Notes: generated by a model from the letters alone, not told the origin. Positions 1 to 9,553 are shown, numbered from the stretch's first letter. The stretch: DNA of 64,000 bases from Actinomycetota bacterium (GCA_016870215.1 VGCD01000001.1:183838-247837); one strand, 5' to 3'. A program made the numbers and translations.

Positions 1-1
1 T

Positions 2-619
2 TCACAGTTCGTCAATGCCATCGTTGCCAACGAGCCAGGTGACCAAGTCACTGTCTCCATCAATCGAGACGGCACTTCCTCGACTCTCGATGTGGTGTTG
101 GCTGAACACCCCGATGTCCCTGGTTCAGCTTTTTTCGGAGTGGCAAGCACCAGCGCCGGTTATCTCGATCTCGGAGTGATTGAGTCGGTGGGGCGATCAG
201 TCGCTGACATCGGAACAACGGTGACCGAGTCGGTCAAAGGTCTCGTGGCAGCACTGAATCCGGTGAACAGTCTCGAACATCTCACCAACGAAATTGCCGA
301 TCCGGCGACGCGGCCCACAACAGTTGTCGGTATCAGTCAAGTCAGTGGTTCGGTCGGCGAGAGCGATGGCCTGAAGGGCATCTTGTTGTTGCTCGCCAGC
401 CTCAACATTTTTGTCGGCGTGTTCAATATGTTGCCGCTCCTTCCGTTTGATGGTGGCCACGCTGCTATCGCCACATACGAGCGGTTGCGTTCACGGCCCG
501 GAAAGCCATATCGCGCTGACATCTCGAAGATGATTCCCGTCGCGACGACGGTTGTGGTGTTGCTCGCGTTCTTGCTGGCCACTGGTCTGTACCTCGACCT
601 CACCAGACCACTGGGCTAG
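2..619 (+). CDS. rseP: M50 site-2 protease (RseP/Rip1-like), C-terminal part
   Basis: This is the last 205 codons of a membrane zinc protease that begins before the window. The first 35 or so residues look like the end of a PDZ domain. The second M50 signature, NMLPLLPFDGGH, lies at 425-460; its Asp should complete the zinc site. A hydrophobic helix follows near the C-terminus. The HExxH half is outside the window. Family members cut transmembrane anti-sigma factors or other membrane proteins inside the bilayer. The gene sits 16 bp before ispG, as in the dxr-rseP-ispG cluster of many actinobacteria, so dxr is probably just upstream. The frame is certain; the physiological substrate is unknown. 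Confidence 0.9.
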   Translation, partial: SQFVNAIVANEPGDQVTVSINRDGTSSTLDVVLAEHPDVPGSAFFGVASTSAGYLDLGVIESVGRSVADIGTTVTESVKGLVAALNPVNSLEHLTNEIADPATRPTTVVGISQVSGSVGESDGLKGILLLLASLNIFVGVFNMLPLLPFDGGHAAIATYERLRSRPGKPYRADISKMIPVATTVVVLLAFLLATGLYLDLTRPLG

Positions 620-635
620 TGGCACACTGGTCGTG

Positions 636-1847
636 ATGTTCGAACGTCGTCACACGCGGCAAATCACCGTCGGCAAGGTTCCTGTAGGTGGTGGAGCACC
701 CATCTCGGTGCAGTCCATGACCACAACAAAGACCGCAGATGTCGAAGGCACCTTGCAGCAGATTTATGCACTGGCCGCCGCCGGATGCGACGTTGTTCGT
801 TGCACCTGCAATGAGCAGGAAGCAGCCGAAGGACTCGCCCAAATTGTTCCGCGGTCGCCAATTCCCATCATCGCCGACATCCATCATCAGTACCGCATGG
901 CACTTGCTGCAATGGAAGCGGGCGTTCACGGACTTCGTCTGAATCCTGGGAATATCAGAAAGCCTGAGCACATCAAAGCTGTTGCCACCGAAGCGCGTGA
1001 TCGCAACATACCCATCCGCATCGGAGTGAACGGGGGGTCGCTCGATCCTTCGTTGTATGAAAAGCACGGTGGTCTCACCGCACAGGCAATGGTCGAATCT
1101 GCACTGCAAGAGATGAACTATTTCCGCGAGGTCGACTTCAACCTGATGAAGATTTCTGTGAAAGCAAGCAGTGTTCCGCTGATGGTCGAGGCGTATCGTC
1201 TGCTCGCCGACACAGTTGATGTGCCGCTTCATCTCGGTGTTACCGAGGCAGGTCCGCCGCCTGCGGGTCTCGTGAAGTCCACTGCGGGTATTGCCACGTT
1301 GTTGCTTGAAGGCATCGGCGACACCATTCGTTACAGCCTCACTGCCGACCCAGTCGAAGAAGCCCGCGCTGGTCGTCAATTACTTGAAGCACTCGGTCTC
1401 CGCGAGCGCAAGAACGTCGACCTCATCGCTTGCCCGAGCTGTGGTCGTGCCGAGATTGACGTCATCGATGTTGCCAACCGTGCACAAGAGGCTTTCGCCG
1501 ATCAGAAACTGCCGTTGCAGATTGCCGTCATGGGATGTGTCGTGAATGGTCCAGGCGAAGCACGCGAGGCTGACCTTGGTATCGCTGCGGGCAACAAGCG
1601 CGGTCATCTCTTCGTGAAGGGTCGAAACGTCGCTGTCGTACCCGAAAACGAAATGGTCGACGCACTTGTCGAGTGGGCCGAATACATCAATGAGCACGGG
1701 GTCGAGGCTGCTATTGCACGCGTCGACACCACATTGGCTGAGCGCGAAGCTGCTCGCGATCGTTCGCAGTTGCTCAGTGAAAAAGGCGATGATGCCAATC
1801 ACGCAGGCGAGAAGATTGTCGAAATTCGAAAGACGGTCGGCAACTAA
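636..1847 (+). CDS. ispG: 4-hydroxy-3-methylbut-2-enyl diphosphate synthase
   Basis: IspG (GcpE) reductively converts methylerythritol cyclodiphosphate to HMBPP in the MEP isoprenoid pathway, using a [4Fe-4S] cluster. The 403-residue product has the N-terminal TIM barrel (VGGGAPISVQSM, MTTTKT) and the C-terminal cluster domain. Cluster ligands are visible as Cys266 and Cys269 (CPSCGRAE) and Cys301 in GCVVNGPGEA, with Glu308 as the fourth ligand expected from E. coli IspG. Length matches the family. ATG 636 is chosen because the protein then starts just before the conserved RRHTRQITVG region; GTG 633 is an in-frame alternative. It follows the site-2 protease gene and converges on manA, which ends 6 bp away. 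Confidence 0.97.
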   Translation: MFERRHTRQITVGKVPVGGGAPISVQSMTTTKTADVEGTLQQIYALAAAGCDVVRCTCNEQEAAEGLAQIVPRSPIPIIADIHHQYRMALAAMEAGVHGLRLNPGNIRKPEHIKAVATEARDRNIPIRIGVNGGSLDPSLYEKHGGLTAQAMVESALQEMNYFREVDFNLMKISVKASSVPLMVEAYRLLADTVDVPLHLGVTEAGPPPAGLVKSTAGIATLLLEGIGDTIRYSLTADPVEEARAGRQLLEALGLRERKNVDLIACPSCGRAEIDVIDVANRAQEAFADQKLPLQIAVMGCVVNGPGEAREADLGIAAGNKRGHLFVKGRNVAVVPENEMVDALVEWAEYINEHGVEAAIARVDTTLAEREAARDRSQLLSEKGDDANHAGEKIVEIRKTVGN

Positions 1848-1853
1848 GTCGAC

Positions 1854-2885
1854 TCAACGTGTGCCGGCGCACACGAACACAATTCCACGACCTTCGAGAA
1901 CTTCGTGTCGACCTGGTGTCACAAGCGCAGCATGTCCGGGTGTGAGCTCGCCGACTGATCCTTCCGTACACAACACAATGCGATGTCGGTCAGAACTCGG
2001 TAGTTCATGAGTTCCGTTCACGTCGATACGCTCGACGAGCAACTCGTCGACGGGGCTCTCGTACACCGACACAGCACCTTTGGAGAGCGGAGTCTGCACC
2101 GGCTCTTCGACGACGCTAAAGTCGGCCACCGAGATCAACTCGGCAACGTCTATGTGTTTGCTGGTGAATCCAGCGCGAATGACGTTGTCTGACGATGACA
2201 TCACTTCTACCGCAGCACCTCTCAGGTACGCATGCACATTTCCGGCATGCAGTGCGATTGCTTGCATTGGTTGCAGAACCACATGGTGAAGCAGGGGAGC
2301 AACGCGCAACGCTTTGTCGTTCGGGTACGCAAGAGCAAGGTCGCATAGCCACTGTGGACATTTCTCCAGAGAAGGCATCAAATCGGCGTCAAAGCACCAA
2401 CGCACGTAGTTCTCGATGCCTTGTACTTCCAGCACTGCGGCCTCATGGTGCCAGCCGTACGACGACAGATCGGCGACAGATTGTTGAGTGGAGCGAAAGC
2501 CACACAACGCCTCGAACTGCGTGAGAGCAATCAGCATCTCGGGCTTGTCGTGTGGGTCTCGGTACAGCCGTGTCGGATGATCGACGGGAAGTCCGGCTTC
2601 GTTTTCACGGGCATATCCCCGTGCTGCCTGCGCGCGAGTGGGATGAGTCTGAAGACTGAGTGGACGTGCCGAAGCCAGAACCTTCACGAGCACAGCGAGG
2701 TCACCGGACACTTTCTCAAGCGCAATCCATGCGCCATCGATGAATACTTCGCTCGGTGCGCCATGGTGCGTTCCGAACCACAACTCCGCACACGGTTCTC
2801 CAGTGGCGCTCTGGCCGAGGAGAGATGGGATGAAATTGACGTCTCCCCAGTCGTAGTGCCGAATCGCGCCACGGAGGAGGTGCAT
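1854..2885 (-). CDS. manA: mannose-6-phosphate isomerase, class I
   Basis: This 343-residue protein interconverts mannose 6-phosphate and fructose 6-phosphate, supplying GDP-mannose for glycans and glycolipids. Class I features are clear: the N-terminal YDWGD and CAELWFGTHHGAPS blocks, the zinc-site QTHP motif, KPEMLIAL, LHAGNVHAYL, and the catalytic-arginine segment NVIRAGFTSKHID. It lies just downstream of proS on the same strand. The start ATG (2885) is preceded by TAGGCT with a 7-nt spacer, and there is no Shine-Dalgarno sequence. The gene may therefore be leaderless from its own promoter, whose -10 box includes the proS stop codon, or be read through from proS. Confidence 0.95.
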   Translation of the reverse strand: MHLLRGAIRHYDWGDVNFIPSLLGQSATGEPCAELWFGTHHGAPSEVFIDGAWIALEKVSGDLAVLVKVLASARPLSLQTHPTRAQAARGYARENEAGLPVDHPTRLYRDPHDKPEMLIALTQFEALCGFRSTQQSVADLSSYGWHHEAAVLEVQGIENYVRWCFDADLMPSLEKCPQWLCDLALAYPNDKALRVAPLLHHVVLQPMQAIALHAGNVHAYLRGAAVEVMSSSDNVIRAGFTSKHIDVAELISVADFSVVEEPVQTPLSKGAVSVYESPVDELLVERIDVNGTHELPSSDRHRIVLCTEGSVGELTPGHAALVTPGRHEVLEGRGIVFVCAGTR

Positions 2886-2892
2886 GCGTCAG

Positions 2893-2898
2893 AGCCTA
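2893..2898 (-). promoter_or_regulatory. putative -10 box of a leaderless manA transcript
   Basis: On the minus strand TAGGCT is followed by 7 nt and then the manA ATG. This is the usual distance from a -10 box to the transcription start, so the mRNA would begin at or next to the start codon. The first three bases are the proS stop codon. Confidence 0.45.
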
Positions 2899-4662
2899 CG
2901 GAGTGCTGCGAGCGAGAGCGAGGACATGCGTCGCTGCATCATCTTTGGCGACGTCGACTTTTGTGCCTGCCAAACGATCACGCACTTCAATTGTTCCCTG
3001 TGCCAGCCCACGACCCACAATGACAATTGTTGGCATACCAAGCAATTCCGCATCCTTGAATTTCACGCCGGGTGACACACCGACGCGATCATCGATGATC
3101 ACTTCGAGGCCAGATGATTCGAGCTGTTGCGACAGCGCTTCTGCAAAGTCGCTCGTACTGTCGTCGCCCTTTCCGGCAATCACGACATGCACGTCTGCGG
3201 GCGCCACTTCACGTGGCCAGCGCAGTCCAAGTTCATCATGAAATGCCTCTGCAATCGAGGCGACTGCACGGCTGACACCAATGCCATACGAACCCATGGT
3301 GACCACCACTTGTTTTCCGTTCTGGTCGAGCACGGAGAGTCCCAACTTGTCGGCGTACTTGCGTCCGAGTTGGAACACATGGCCAATTTCGATGCCTCGC
3401 GCAATCTGCAACGCGGCGCCGCACATCGGGCACGGGTCACCATCAAGCACTTCGGCAGCTTCAATTGTGCCGTCGGCGGTGAAGTCACGACCATGAACCA
3501 AGTTGATGACGTGCGTGTCGACCTTGTTTGCACCCGTCGCCCACGCGGTTCCAATCGAGATGCGCGGGTCCAGGAGATACGTGATGCCACTTGCTGATTC
3601 TTTGCCGAGAATCTGTGGGCCGATATAGCCGCGTTTCAACATCGGATACGACTCGAAGTCGGTATCGGTGAATGGTTCGACTTCTGCCGGACCGACGTGG
3701 GCTTCAACACGCTTCATGTCGACTTCTCGATTGCCAGGCACTCCGATCACGAGCGGTTCACGACTGCCATCGGGCTGCTTCAGCATGATGACCACGTTCT
3801 TCAACGTGTCGGCAGCGGTCCACGGCCGGTCGTATCGAGGTGCCTGTTCGTTGAGATAGTTGATGACGGCGTCGATGGTGCCACAGTCTGGTGTGTGCAC
3901 GTCAGATGCGACGCTTGCTTCGGTTGAACCGGTGTCGATTCTTCCCGTTGTGACTGCTTCGGTGTTGGCTGCGTAGTCACACGCTGTACAGCGCACGAAC
4001 GTGTCCTCACCAACGTCGAGGGGGGAGAGGAACTCTTCACTCATGGAACCGCCCATGGCTCCGCTCATGGCCTTTACAATGACGTAGGGCAAGCGCAAGC
4101 GATCGAAGATTCGCTGATACGCACCGCGGTGTGCGTCATACGAATGTTGCAAACCTTGTTCGTCGATATCGAAGGAGTACGAATCCTTCATCGAAAATTC
4201 GCGACCTCGCAATAGTCCGGCGCGTGGGCGCGCCTCATCGCGATACTTCGTCTGAATTTGGTACAGCGACAGTGGCAGGTCTTTGTAACTGCTGTACAGA
4301 TCTTTCACGAGCAACGTGAACATCTCTTCGTGGGTGGGGCCAAGCAGATAATCCGCACCGCGACGGTCCTTCAGACGGAACAAGTTGTCTCCGTATTCCG
4401 TCCATCGGTTTGTCGCTTCGTACACGTCACGTGGCAAGAGCGCGGGGAAGTGCACTTCTTGGGCACCGATCGCATCCATCTCTTCCCGAACGACTGTCTC
4501 GACGCGACGGAACACCTTCAAGCCGAGAGGAAGCCAGGTATAGCCACCGGGTGCCGCACGGCGGATGTATCCGGCGCGCACGAGCAATTTGTGGCTGGGG
4601 ACCTCGGCATCGGCCGGGTCATCGCGCAAAGTGCGCACAAACAATTGGGAGAGGCGAAGCAT
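2896..4662 (-). CDS. proS: prolyl-tRNA synthetase
   Basis: ProRS charges tRNA-Pro. The 588-residue length and the large insertion between motifs 2 and 3 identify the bacterial class II form. Visible blocks are the N-terminal MLRLSQLF, the motif 1 region ([22 protein letters not shown]), the motif 2 region with [13 protein letters not shown], and a C-terminal anticodon-binding domain with the [13 protein letters not shown] segment before it. ATG 4662 is preferred because homologues start MLRLSQLF; an upstream TTG at 4674 would add four residues. It is divergent from rimP across about 178 bp. A TAAGGT box at 4709-4704 on the minus strand could give a leader of about 35 nt. Confidence 0.96.
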   Translation of the reverse strand: MLRLSQLFVRTLRDDPADAEVPSHKLLVRAGYIRRAAPGGYTWLPLGLKVFRRVETVVREEMDAIGAQEVHFPALLPRDVYEATNRWTEYGDNLFRLKDRRGADYLLGPTHEEMFTLLVKDLYSSYKDLPLSLYQIQTKYRDEARPRAGLLRGREFSMKDSYSFDIDEQGLQHSYDAHRGAYQRIFDRLRLPYVIVKAMSGAMGGSMSEEFLSPLDVGEDTFVRCTACDYAANTEAVTTGRIDTGSTEASVASDVHTPDCGTIDAVINYLNEQAPRYDRPWTAADTLKNVVIMLKQPDGSREPLVIGVPGNREVDMKRVEAHVGPAEVEPFTDTDFESYPMLKRGYIGPQILGKESASGITYLLDPRISIGTAWATGANKVDTHVINLVHGRDFTADGTIEAAEVLDGDPCPMCGAALQIARGIEIGHVFQLGRKYADKLGLSVLDQNGKQVVVTMGSYGIGVSRAVASIAEAFHDELGLRWPREVAPADVHVVIAGKGDDSTSDFAEALSQQLESSGLEVIIDDRVGVSPGVKFKDAELLGMPTIVIVGRGLAQGTIEVRDRLAGTKVDVAKDDAATHVLALARSTP

Positions 4663-4703
4663 GGTGAGTGGCAATTGGTGGAGGTCCTCGCGACCCCGTG
4701 AGA

Positions 4704-4726
4704 ACCTTAGTTTGCGCCGGTATAGT
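4704..4726. promoter_or_regulatory. divergent proS/rimP promoter region
   Basis: Two -10-like boxes lie back to back: TAAGGT on the minus strand (4709-4704) facing proS, and TATAGT on the plus strand (4721-4726) facing rimP-nusA-infB. No convincing -35 is visible for either. The plus-strand start would fall near 4733 and give a leader of about 108 nt before rimP. Confidence 0.45.
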
Positions 4727-4740
4727 GGAGAGTGTCCAAA

Positions 4741-4788
4741 AAGTTCGTGGAACTTGAGGCACGGGCGTTTCGTCCGTGCCTCTTGTTT
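4741..4788 (+). terminator. tandem hairpins with terminator-like end in the rimP-nusA-infB leader
   Basis: The first hairpin is AAGTTC-GTG-GAACTT (4741-4755). It abuts a 12-bp stem, GAGGCACGGGCG (4756-4767) with CGTCCGTGCCTC (4771-4782), closed by a TTT loop and containing one G-T pair. TTGTTTT follows. This has the form of an intrinsic terminator, yet it lies after the TATAGT box and before rimP, so it is better read as an attenuator. NusA controls termination at hairpins in its own operon leader in E. coli; that the same happens here is inference. Confidence 0.7.
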
Positions 4789-4840
4789 TGTGGGACGTCA
4801 GAACGGTTCACAGGTACAGGCAAGCGAGGAGGTGGTCACC

Positions 4841-5437
4841 ATGGCAGGAGCGACGCTCATCGACACCGTTGTGTCCCTCGTCGAACCAATCCTCGCCGAC
4901 CTCGGTCTCGAGTTGTACGACTGCGATTTTGCCGGCGGCACTCTGAAGGTCACTGTCGATACGCCCACTGGTCAGGACAAGGGCGTCGACCTCGAGCAAC
5001 TCGCTCTGGTCACGCGCCTGCTTGGTCGCGAGCTTGACCACGGTGACGTCGTCACACAGCGTTACACACTCGAAGTCACCAGTCCTGGGCTCGAGCGCAC
5101 CTTGCGCACGCCTGCTCATTTTCGTCGCGAGATTGGCAAAGACGTCAACGTGCGTCTTCGAACCGACATCGATGGTCGTCGTCGACTGAACGGCACATTG
5201 GTTGCAGCCACCGACAGCACCGCAACAGTTCGTCTCCTCGACGATGCCGTCAACGGACCGGTCGAGGTCACCGTGCCTATCGCCGACATCGAAAAAGCTC
5301 GCACGGTCTTCGTGTGGGCACCAACACCCAAGCCGGGCTCGCCAGCTTCGCGCACTGCAAAGTCAAAGCGCGCTGCACGTGGCGGCTCATCACATCCGAA
5401 CGCATCAGTTCAACCAGCGGAGGTCAGCGCAGTATGA
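4841..5437 (+). CDS. rimP: ribosome maturation factor RimP
   Basis: RimP helps mature the 30S subunit. The 198-residue product has the alpha/beta N-terminal domain (LIDTVVSLVEPILADLGLEL, YDCDFAGGTLKVTVD) and the conserved LEVTSPGLERTL motif, followed by a beta-barrel C-terminal domain. A basic low-complexity tail of about 35 residues (KPGSPASRTAKSKRAARGGS) makes it longer than typical homologues of about 150 residues. The start ATG has a strong GCGAGGAGG ribosome site at 4824-4832. The stop overlaps the nusA start (ATGA), so the two are probably translationally coupled. It is the first gene of the rimP-nusA-infB operon. Confidence 0.95.
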   Translation: MAGATLIDTVVSLVEPILADLGLELYDCDFAGGTLKVTVDTPTGQDKGVDLEQLALVTRLLGRELDHGDVVTQRYTLEVTSPGLERTLRTPAHFRREIGKDVNVRLRTDIDGRRRLNGTLVAATDSTATVRLLDDAVNGPVEVTVPIADIEKARTVFVWAPTPKPGSPASRTAKSKRAARGGSSHPNASVQPAEVSAV

Positions 5438-6582
5438 GCAACCTTGACATGTCAGAAGCAGTCCGCATGCTCGCGGCTGATCGCGGCATCTCTGTCGACG
5501 CACTTCTCCAAGTGCTCGTCGAGGCATTGGCCACGGCGTACAAGAAGCGTCCCGGAGCAGCCGACGAAGTGATCGTCGAGATCAATCCCGAGAATCTCGA
5601 CATGAAGTTCATCGCCTACGACGTCGATGAAGAAGGCAACTGGGTCAACGAGCGTGACGACACGCCGAACAAGAACGAGCTCGGTCGCATCGCAGCTGTC
5701 ACGTTCCGGCAAGTCATGAGTCAGCGCATCCGTGAAGTCGAGCGCGACCGCAAGTTCGAGGAGTACGCCAATCGCGAAGGCGACATCGTCACCGGCATCA
5801 TCCAGCAGAGCGACGGTCGTTATGCGCTGCTCGACCTTGGCAAAGTGGAAGCACTTTTGCCACAAGCAGAGCAGGTTCCCTACGAACGTCCCGAACCGAA
5901 TGCGCGACTCAAGGCGTACATCGTTGAAGTTCGCAAGACTGCCAAGGGCCCACAAATCGTGGTGTCACGTACGCACCCTGGTCTCATCAAGCGTTTGTTC
6001 GAGCTCGAAGTACCGGAAATCGCCGATGGCATCGTCGAAATCAAGGCTTGCGCTCGTGAACCTGGTCATCGAACAAAAATCGCGGTCTCGTCAAACGACC
6101 ACAATGTCGACCCCGTCGGTGCGTGTGTCGGTGCGCGTGGTGGACGCGTGCGCATGGTCGTCACTGAACTTCGTGGCGAGAAAATCGACATCATCTCCTA
6201 CAGCGAAGATCTTCGTGAGTTCGTCATGAAGGCGTTGTCGCCTGCAAAAGTCACCGAAGTGCGTTTGTCTGAGGACAACACGCAGGCCGATGTCATCGTT
6301 CCTGATTTCCAGTTGTCATTGGCAATCGGCAAAGAAGGTCAGAATGCACGTCTCGCAGCGCGACTGACTGGTGTGCGCATCGACATCAAGAGTGAAACAC
6401 AAGCACGCAATGAAGATGCTGGCATCGTGGTCAGCCCCGACGGCGAGGTGTACGAAAAAGGTGAGTGGCGTCAAAACGACGACACGGGTCAACTTGAGTT
6501 TCACTCTGCAGATGGAACAGTGACCAGCCAAGCCGAATGGGCCGGCCAGTCGACATCCGACGACGCCGGTGCGGAGGGCTGA
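5434..6582 (+). CDS. nusA: transcription termination/antitermination factor NusA
   Basis: NusA binds RNA polymerase and nascent RNA to modulate pausing, termination and antitermination. The 382-residue protein begins with the polymerase-binding N-terminal domain (MSEAVRMLAADRGISVDALL), then an S1 domain (EGDIVTGIIQQSDGRYALLD) and two KH domains (VGACVGARGGRVRMVVTEL and LAIGKEGQNARLAARLTGV). A polar tail of about 50 residues (VSPDGEVYEKGEWRQ) follows and its role is unknown. The AR2-type repeats of E. coli NusA are absent, as in other actinobacteria. ATG overlaps the rimP stop, with GGAGG at 5419-5423. The usual ylxR gene after nusA is missing; infB follows directly. Confidence 0.96.
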   Translation: MSNLDMSEAVRMLAADRGISVDALLQVLVEALATAYKKRPGAADEVIVEINPENLDMKFIAYDVDEEGNWVNERDDTPNKNELGRIAAVTFRQVMSQRIREVERDRKFEEYANREGDIVTGIIQQSDGRYALLDLGKVEALLPQAEQVPYERPEPNARLKAYIVEVRKTAKGPQIVVSRTHPGLIKRLFELEVPEIADGIVEIKACAREPGHRTKIAVSSNDHNVDPVGACVGARGGRVRMVVTELRGEKIDIISYSEDLREFVMKALSPAKVTEVRLSEDNTQADVIVPDFQLSLAIGKEGQNARLAARLTGVRIDIKSETQARNEDAGIVVSPDGEVYEKGEWRQNDDTGQLEFHSADGTVTSQAEWAGQSTSDDAGAEG

Positions 6583-6583
6583 T

Positions 6584-9553
6584 TTGGCGAAGAAGTCCCG
6601 CGTTCATGAGCTCGCCAAAGAGCTCGGCCTGACGAACAAAGAGGCTGTCGATCTCTGCGTGAAGCTCGGTATCGACGTCAAGAATCATTCGTCCTCCGTC
6701 GAAGAGGCGCAGGCTGATCGTGTTCGTCGTCGCGCCGAGCGTGACGGTCTCATCCGTGATGTTCAGCCCGAAGAGCCGAAGCCGGTCAAGAAGGCTGCGG
6801 CAAAGAAAGCTGCACCGAAGAAGGCCGCCGACAGTGCCGATGATTCAGGTGAAGGCGCGCCAGTCAAGAAATCTGCAGCGAAAAAGACCGCTGCGAAGAA
6901 AGCACCTGCAAAGAAAGTCGCTGCCAAGAAGATCGACGATGATTCATCGGTCGTCGAAGAAGCCCCTGTTGCCGATCCGATCGCAGTTGTTGCTCCTGTC
7001 GAGCAACCCGTTGCTCCCATTGCAGAGCCCGCTCCTGTCATTGAACAACCAGTGGCGCCTGCTGCTGCCGATTCGACAGGTTCCATGTCGCGAGTCATTT
7101 CAAGTGGACGCCCAACGCCGGGCATGCCGCCGCGTGCTGCGGCACCCCCCGCTGCACCAAGTCGCCCGTTGCCCCCAGGAATGCCGCCCACCATGCCGCA
7201 GCGTCCTGGTTCGCCGGCAGGCCCCGGCGCTCGCGGACCACTTGGTCGCCCCGTCATTCCGCCGCCGCCCCCGCGACCGATGTCTCCTGATGGTCGACGA
7301 AATCCACCGCCCCCTGGCTCAGCTCGCCCTGGCGGACCTGGCGTACGACCCGGCCCACGCCCAGGCGGCCCTGGTGTGCGCCCCGGCATGCGCCCCGGTG
7401 GGCCTGGCGGCCCTGGCGGACGCGGACCAGGTGGCCCTGGGGGTCCTGGTGGTCGCGGCCCTGGTGGCCCCGGCGGACGCGGTCCCGGCGGACCTGGTGG
7501 TCGTCCCGGTTTTGGTGGCCCTCGCCCCGGTGGGCCTGGCGGCCCTGGCGGCGGTCGCGGTCCTGGAGGCCCCGGTGGTCCTGGCGGTCCCGGTGGCCCT
7601 GGCGGTCCCGGTGGCCCTGGCGGTCCTGGTGGTCGCGGCCCTGGTGGCCCCGGTGGTCGCCCGAATGGTCAGCGTCGTGCACCTCGCAAGAAATCGCGTG
7701 CACGTCGGCGCAGGGAATTCGACGAGCTCGAGCCCACATACACCTCATACACCGCGAGCAATGCTCCGGTGCCCGAGGGCACGGTCATCATCGAGCGTGG
7801 AGTGTCTGCGCAAGAGTTTGCACCGAAGTTAAATCGCACTGCAGCCGATGTCGTTCGCTTCTTGCTTGAACACGGCGAGATGGTGACAGCAACCATGACG
7901 CTCGGTGACGAGCAAATGGAATTGTTTGCGCTCGAAGTTGGCGCAGACATTCTCATGGTTGACCCAGGTCAACAGGAAGAAATGGAATTGCAGGCGCTGT
8001 TCGACGACAGCGATGACGAAGACGAAGATGCTCAACAGTCGCGTCCTCCAGTTATCACCGTCATGGGTCACGTCGACCACGGCAAGACCACGCTGCTCGA
8101 CAAGATTCGCTCTGCAAATGTCGTCGCTGGTGAAGCCGGTGGTATCACTCAGCACATCGGTGCGTACCAGGTGCAAAAGAACGGGCATCCCATCACGTTT
8201 ATCGACACTCCAGGTCACGCGGCATTCACCAAGATGCGTGCTCGCGGAGCACAGGTCACCGACATCGTCGTGTTGGTTGTCGCTGCAGACGACGGGGTGA
8301 TGCCTCAAACAATCGAAGCAATCAATCATGCCAAGTCAGCTGATGTTCCCATCATCGTCGCAGTCAACAAGATTGACAAAGACAACGCCGACTCGCAACG
8401 TGTCCTCAGTCAGCTTGCGGAGTACGAGTTGGTGCCTGAAGCCTGGGGTGGCGACACCATCGTCGTCGAAATGTCTGCAATGCAGAACCTTGGCGTCGAC
8501 GATTTACTCGACCAACTGAACGTAGTTGCTGAGCTTGAGAATCTCACCGCGAACCCCACCGGACGCGCCAAGGGAATTGTGCTCGAAGCCAACCTCGACA
8601 TCGGTCGTGGTCCAGTTGCCACCGTTCTCGTCGATAAGGGAACGTTGAAAGTCGGAGATCCGGTTGTGGCCGGTGCAGCTTGGGGCAAAGTGCGTGCGCT
8701 CATCAATGATCGCGGTGAACAGGTTAAGGAAGCTGGCCCGTCAAGCCCGGTGCAGGTGCTCGGACTGTCGACAGTGCCGCAGGCCGGCGATGAGTTCCGT
8801 GTGGCTCCCGATGAAAAGACCTCTCGTACCGTTGCTGAAGCACGTGAGCAGCGTTTCCGCGTGCTCAATCAGCGCGGCGACGCACGTGTGCAACGAGGCG
8901 TCAAGCTCGAAGACATCTTCACGCAAATTCAGGCTGGCGAAGTCGCCACGCTCAACCTTGTCATCAAGGCCGACGTGCACGGTTCGCTTGAAGCAGTCAG
9001 TGAAAGCTTGCGAAAGTTGGAGCGTGACGAAGTCAAACTTGCCTTCGTGCACCGCGGTGTCGGTGGTGTCACCGAAAATGACATCACGCTCGCAGCAGCA
9101 ACCAACGCCACGCTCATCGGTTTCAACGTTCGTCCAGACCGCAAGGCACGCGACCTCGCTGAATCTGAAGGTGTCGAGATTCGCACCTATGAAGTCATTT
9201 ACAAACTTCTGGAAGACATCGAACGAGCAATGCTCGGTCTGCTCGCGCCAGAGTTCGAAGAAGTTGTCACTGGAGAAGCCGAAGTTCGGGAAATCTTCCG
9301 TGTTCCAAAGATTGGCGCCATCGCCGGTTGCTTCGTGCGCACCGGTGTCATCACGCGTGGAACCAAAGTGCGCTTCCTTCGCGACGGAACCATTATCTGG
9401 AAGGGCTCCATCAATTCGCTGCGCCGCTTCAAGGACGACGTTCGTGAAGTGCGCGAAGGTTTCGAGTGCGGTATCGGTTTGTCTGACTTCCAAGACTTGA
9501 AGCAAGGCGACCTCATCGAGACCTTCGAGGAACGCCAGATCGAACGGGTGTAG
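6584..9553 (+). CDS. infB: translation initiation factor IF-2
   Basis: IF-2 is the GTPase that brings fMet-tRNA to the 30S subunit. The 989-residue protein starts with the IF2-N domain (AKKSRVHELAKELGLTNKEA), continues with a Lys/Ala-rich stretch and a long Pro/Gly-rich region, a second IF2-N domain, and then the GTPase core: GHVDHGKTTLLDKI, DTPGHAAFTKMRARG and NKID. Domains II to IV run to the end. TTG 6584 is chosen because GGAGG (6573-6577) lies 6 nt before it and the N-terminus then reads MAKKSRVHEL; GTG 6569 would overlap nusA and place the ribosome site inside the gene. rbfA does not follow it. Confidence 0.96.
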   Translation: MAKKSRVHELAKELGLTNKEAVDLCVKLGIDVKNHSSSVEEAQADRVRRRAERDGLIRDVQPEEPKPVKKAAAKKAAPKKAADSADDSGEGAPVKKSAAKKTAAKKAPAKKVAAKKIDDDSSVVEEAPVADPIAVVAPVEQPVAPIAEPAPVIEQPVAPAAADSTGSMSRVISSGRPTPGMPPRAAAPPAAPSRPLPPGMPPTMPQRPGSPAGPGARGPLGRPVIPPPPPRPMSPDGRRNPPPPGSARPGGPGVRPGPRPGGPGVRPGMRPGGPGGPGGRGPGGPGGPGGRGPGGPGGRGPGGPGGRPGFGGPRPGGPGGPGGGRGPGGPGGPGGPGGPGGPGGPGGPGGRGPGGPGGRPNGQRRAPRKKSRARRRREFDELEPTYTSYTASNAPVPEGTVIIERGVSAQEFAPKLNRTAADVVRFLLEHGEMVTATMTLGDEQMELFALEVGADILMVDPGQQEEMELQALFDDSDDEDEDAQQSRPPVITVMGHVDHGKTTLLDKIRSANVVAGEAGGITQHIGAYQVQKNGHPITFIDTPGHAAFTKMRARGAQVTDIVVLVVAADDGVMPQTIEAINHAKSADVPIIVAVNKIDKDNADSQRVLSQLAEYELVPEAWGGDTIVVEMSAMQNLGVDDLLDQLNVVAELENLTANPTGRAKGIVLEANLDIGRGPVATVLVDKGTLKVGDPVVAGAAWGKVRALINDRGEQVKEAGPSSPVQVLGLSTVPQAGDEFRVAPDEKTSRTVAEAREQRFRVLNQRGDARVQRGVKLEDIFTQIQAGEVATLNLVIKADVHGSLEAVSESLRKLERDEVKLAFVHRGVGGVTENDITLAAATNATLIGFNVRPDRKARDLAESEGVEIRTYEVIYKLLEDIERAMLGLLAPEFEEVVTGEAEVREIFRVPKIGAIAGCFVRTGVITRGTKVRFLRDGTIIWKGSINSLRRFKDDVREVREGFECGIGLSDFQDLKQGDLIETFEERQIERV
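7320..7670 (+). repeat. Gly/Pro low-complexity coding repeat in infB
   Basis: About 350 bp made of variants of GGTGGCCCTGGC/GGTCCC code for GGPGG, GRGPGG and related units between the two IF2-N parts of IF-2. The units are imperfect, with synonymous third-base changes, so this is a protein-level repeat. The tract sits at about residues 246-362 of a 989-residue protein, and N-terminal linkers of IF-2 are variable across bacteria. Such DNA is prone to slippage and mis-assembly. Confidence 0.9.

Noticed and set aside
6763-7748. Long minus-strand open frames with Gly/Arg/His-rich translations opposite infB
   Set aside because: They are shadows of the GC-rich Gly/Pro coding repeat of infB; their composition follows from the repeat and no domain is visible.
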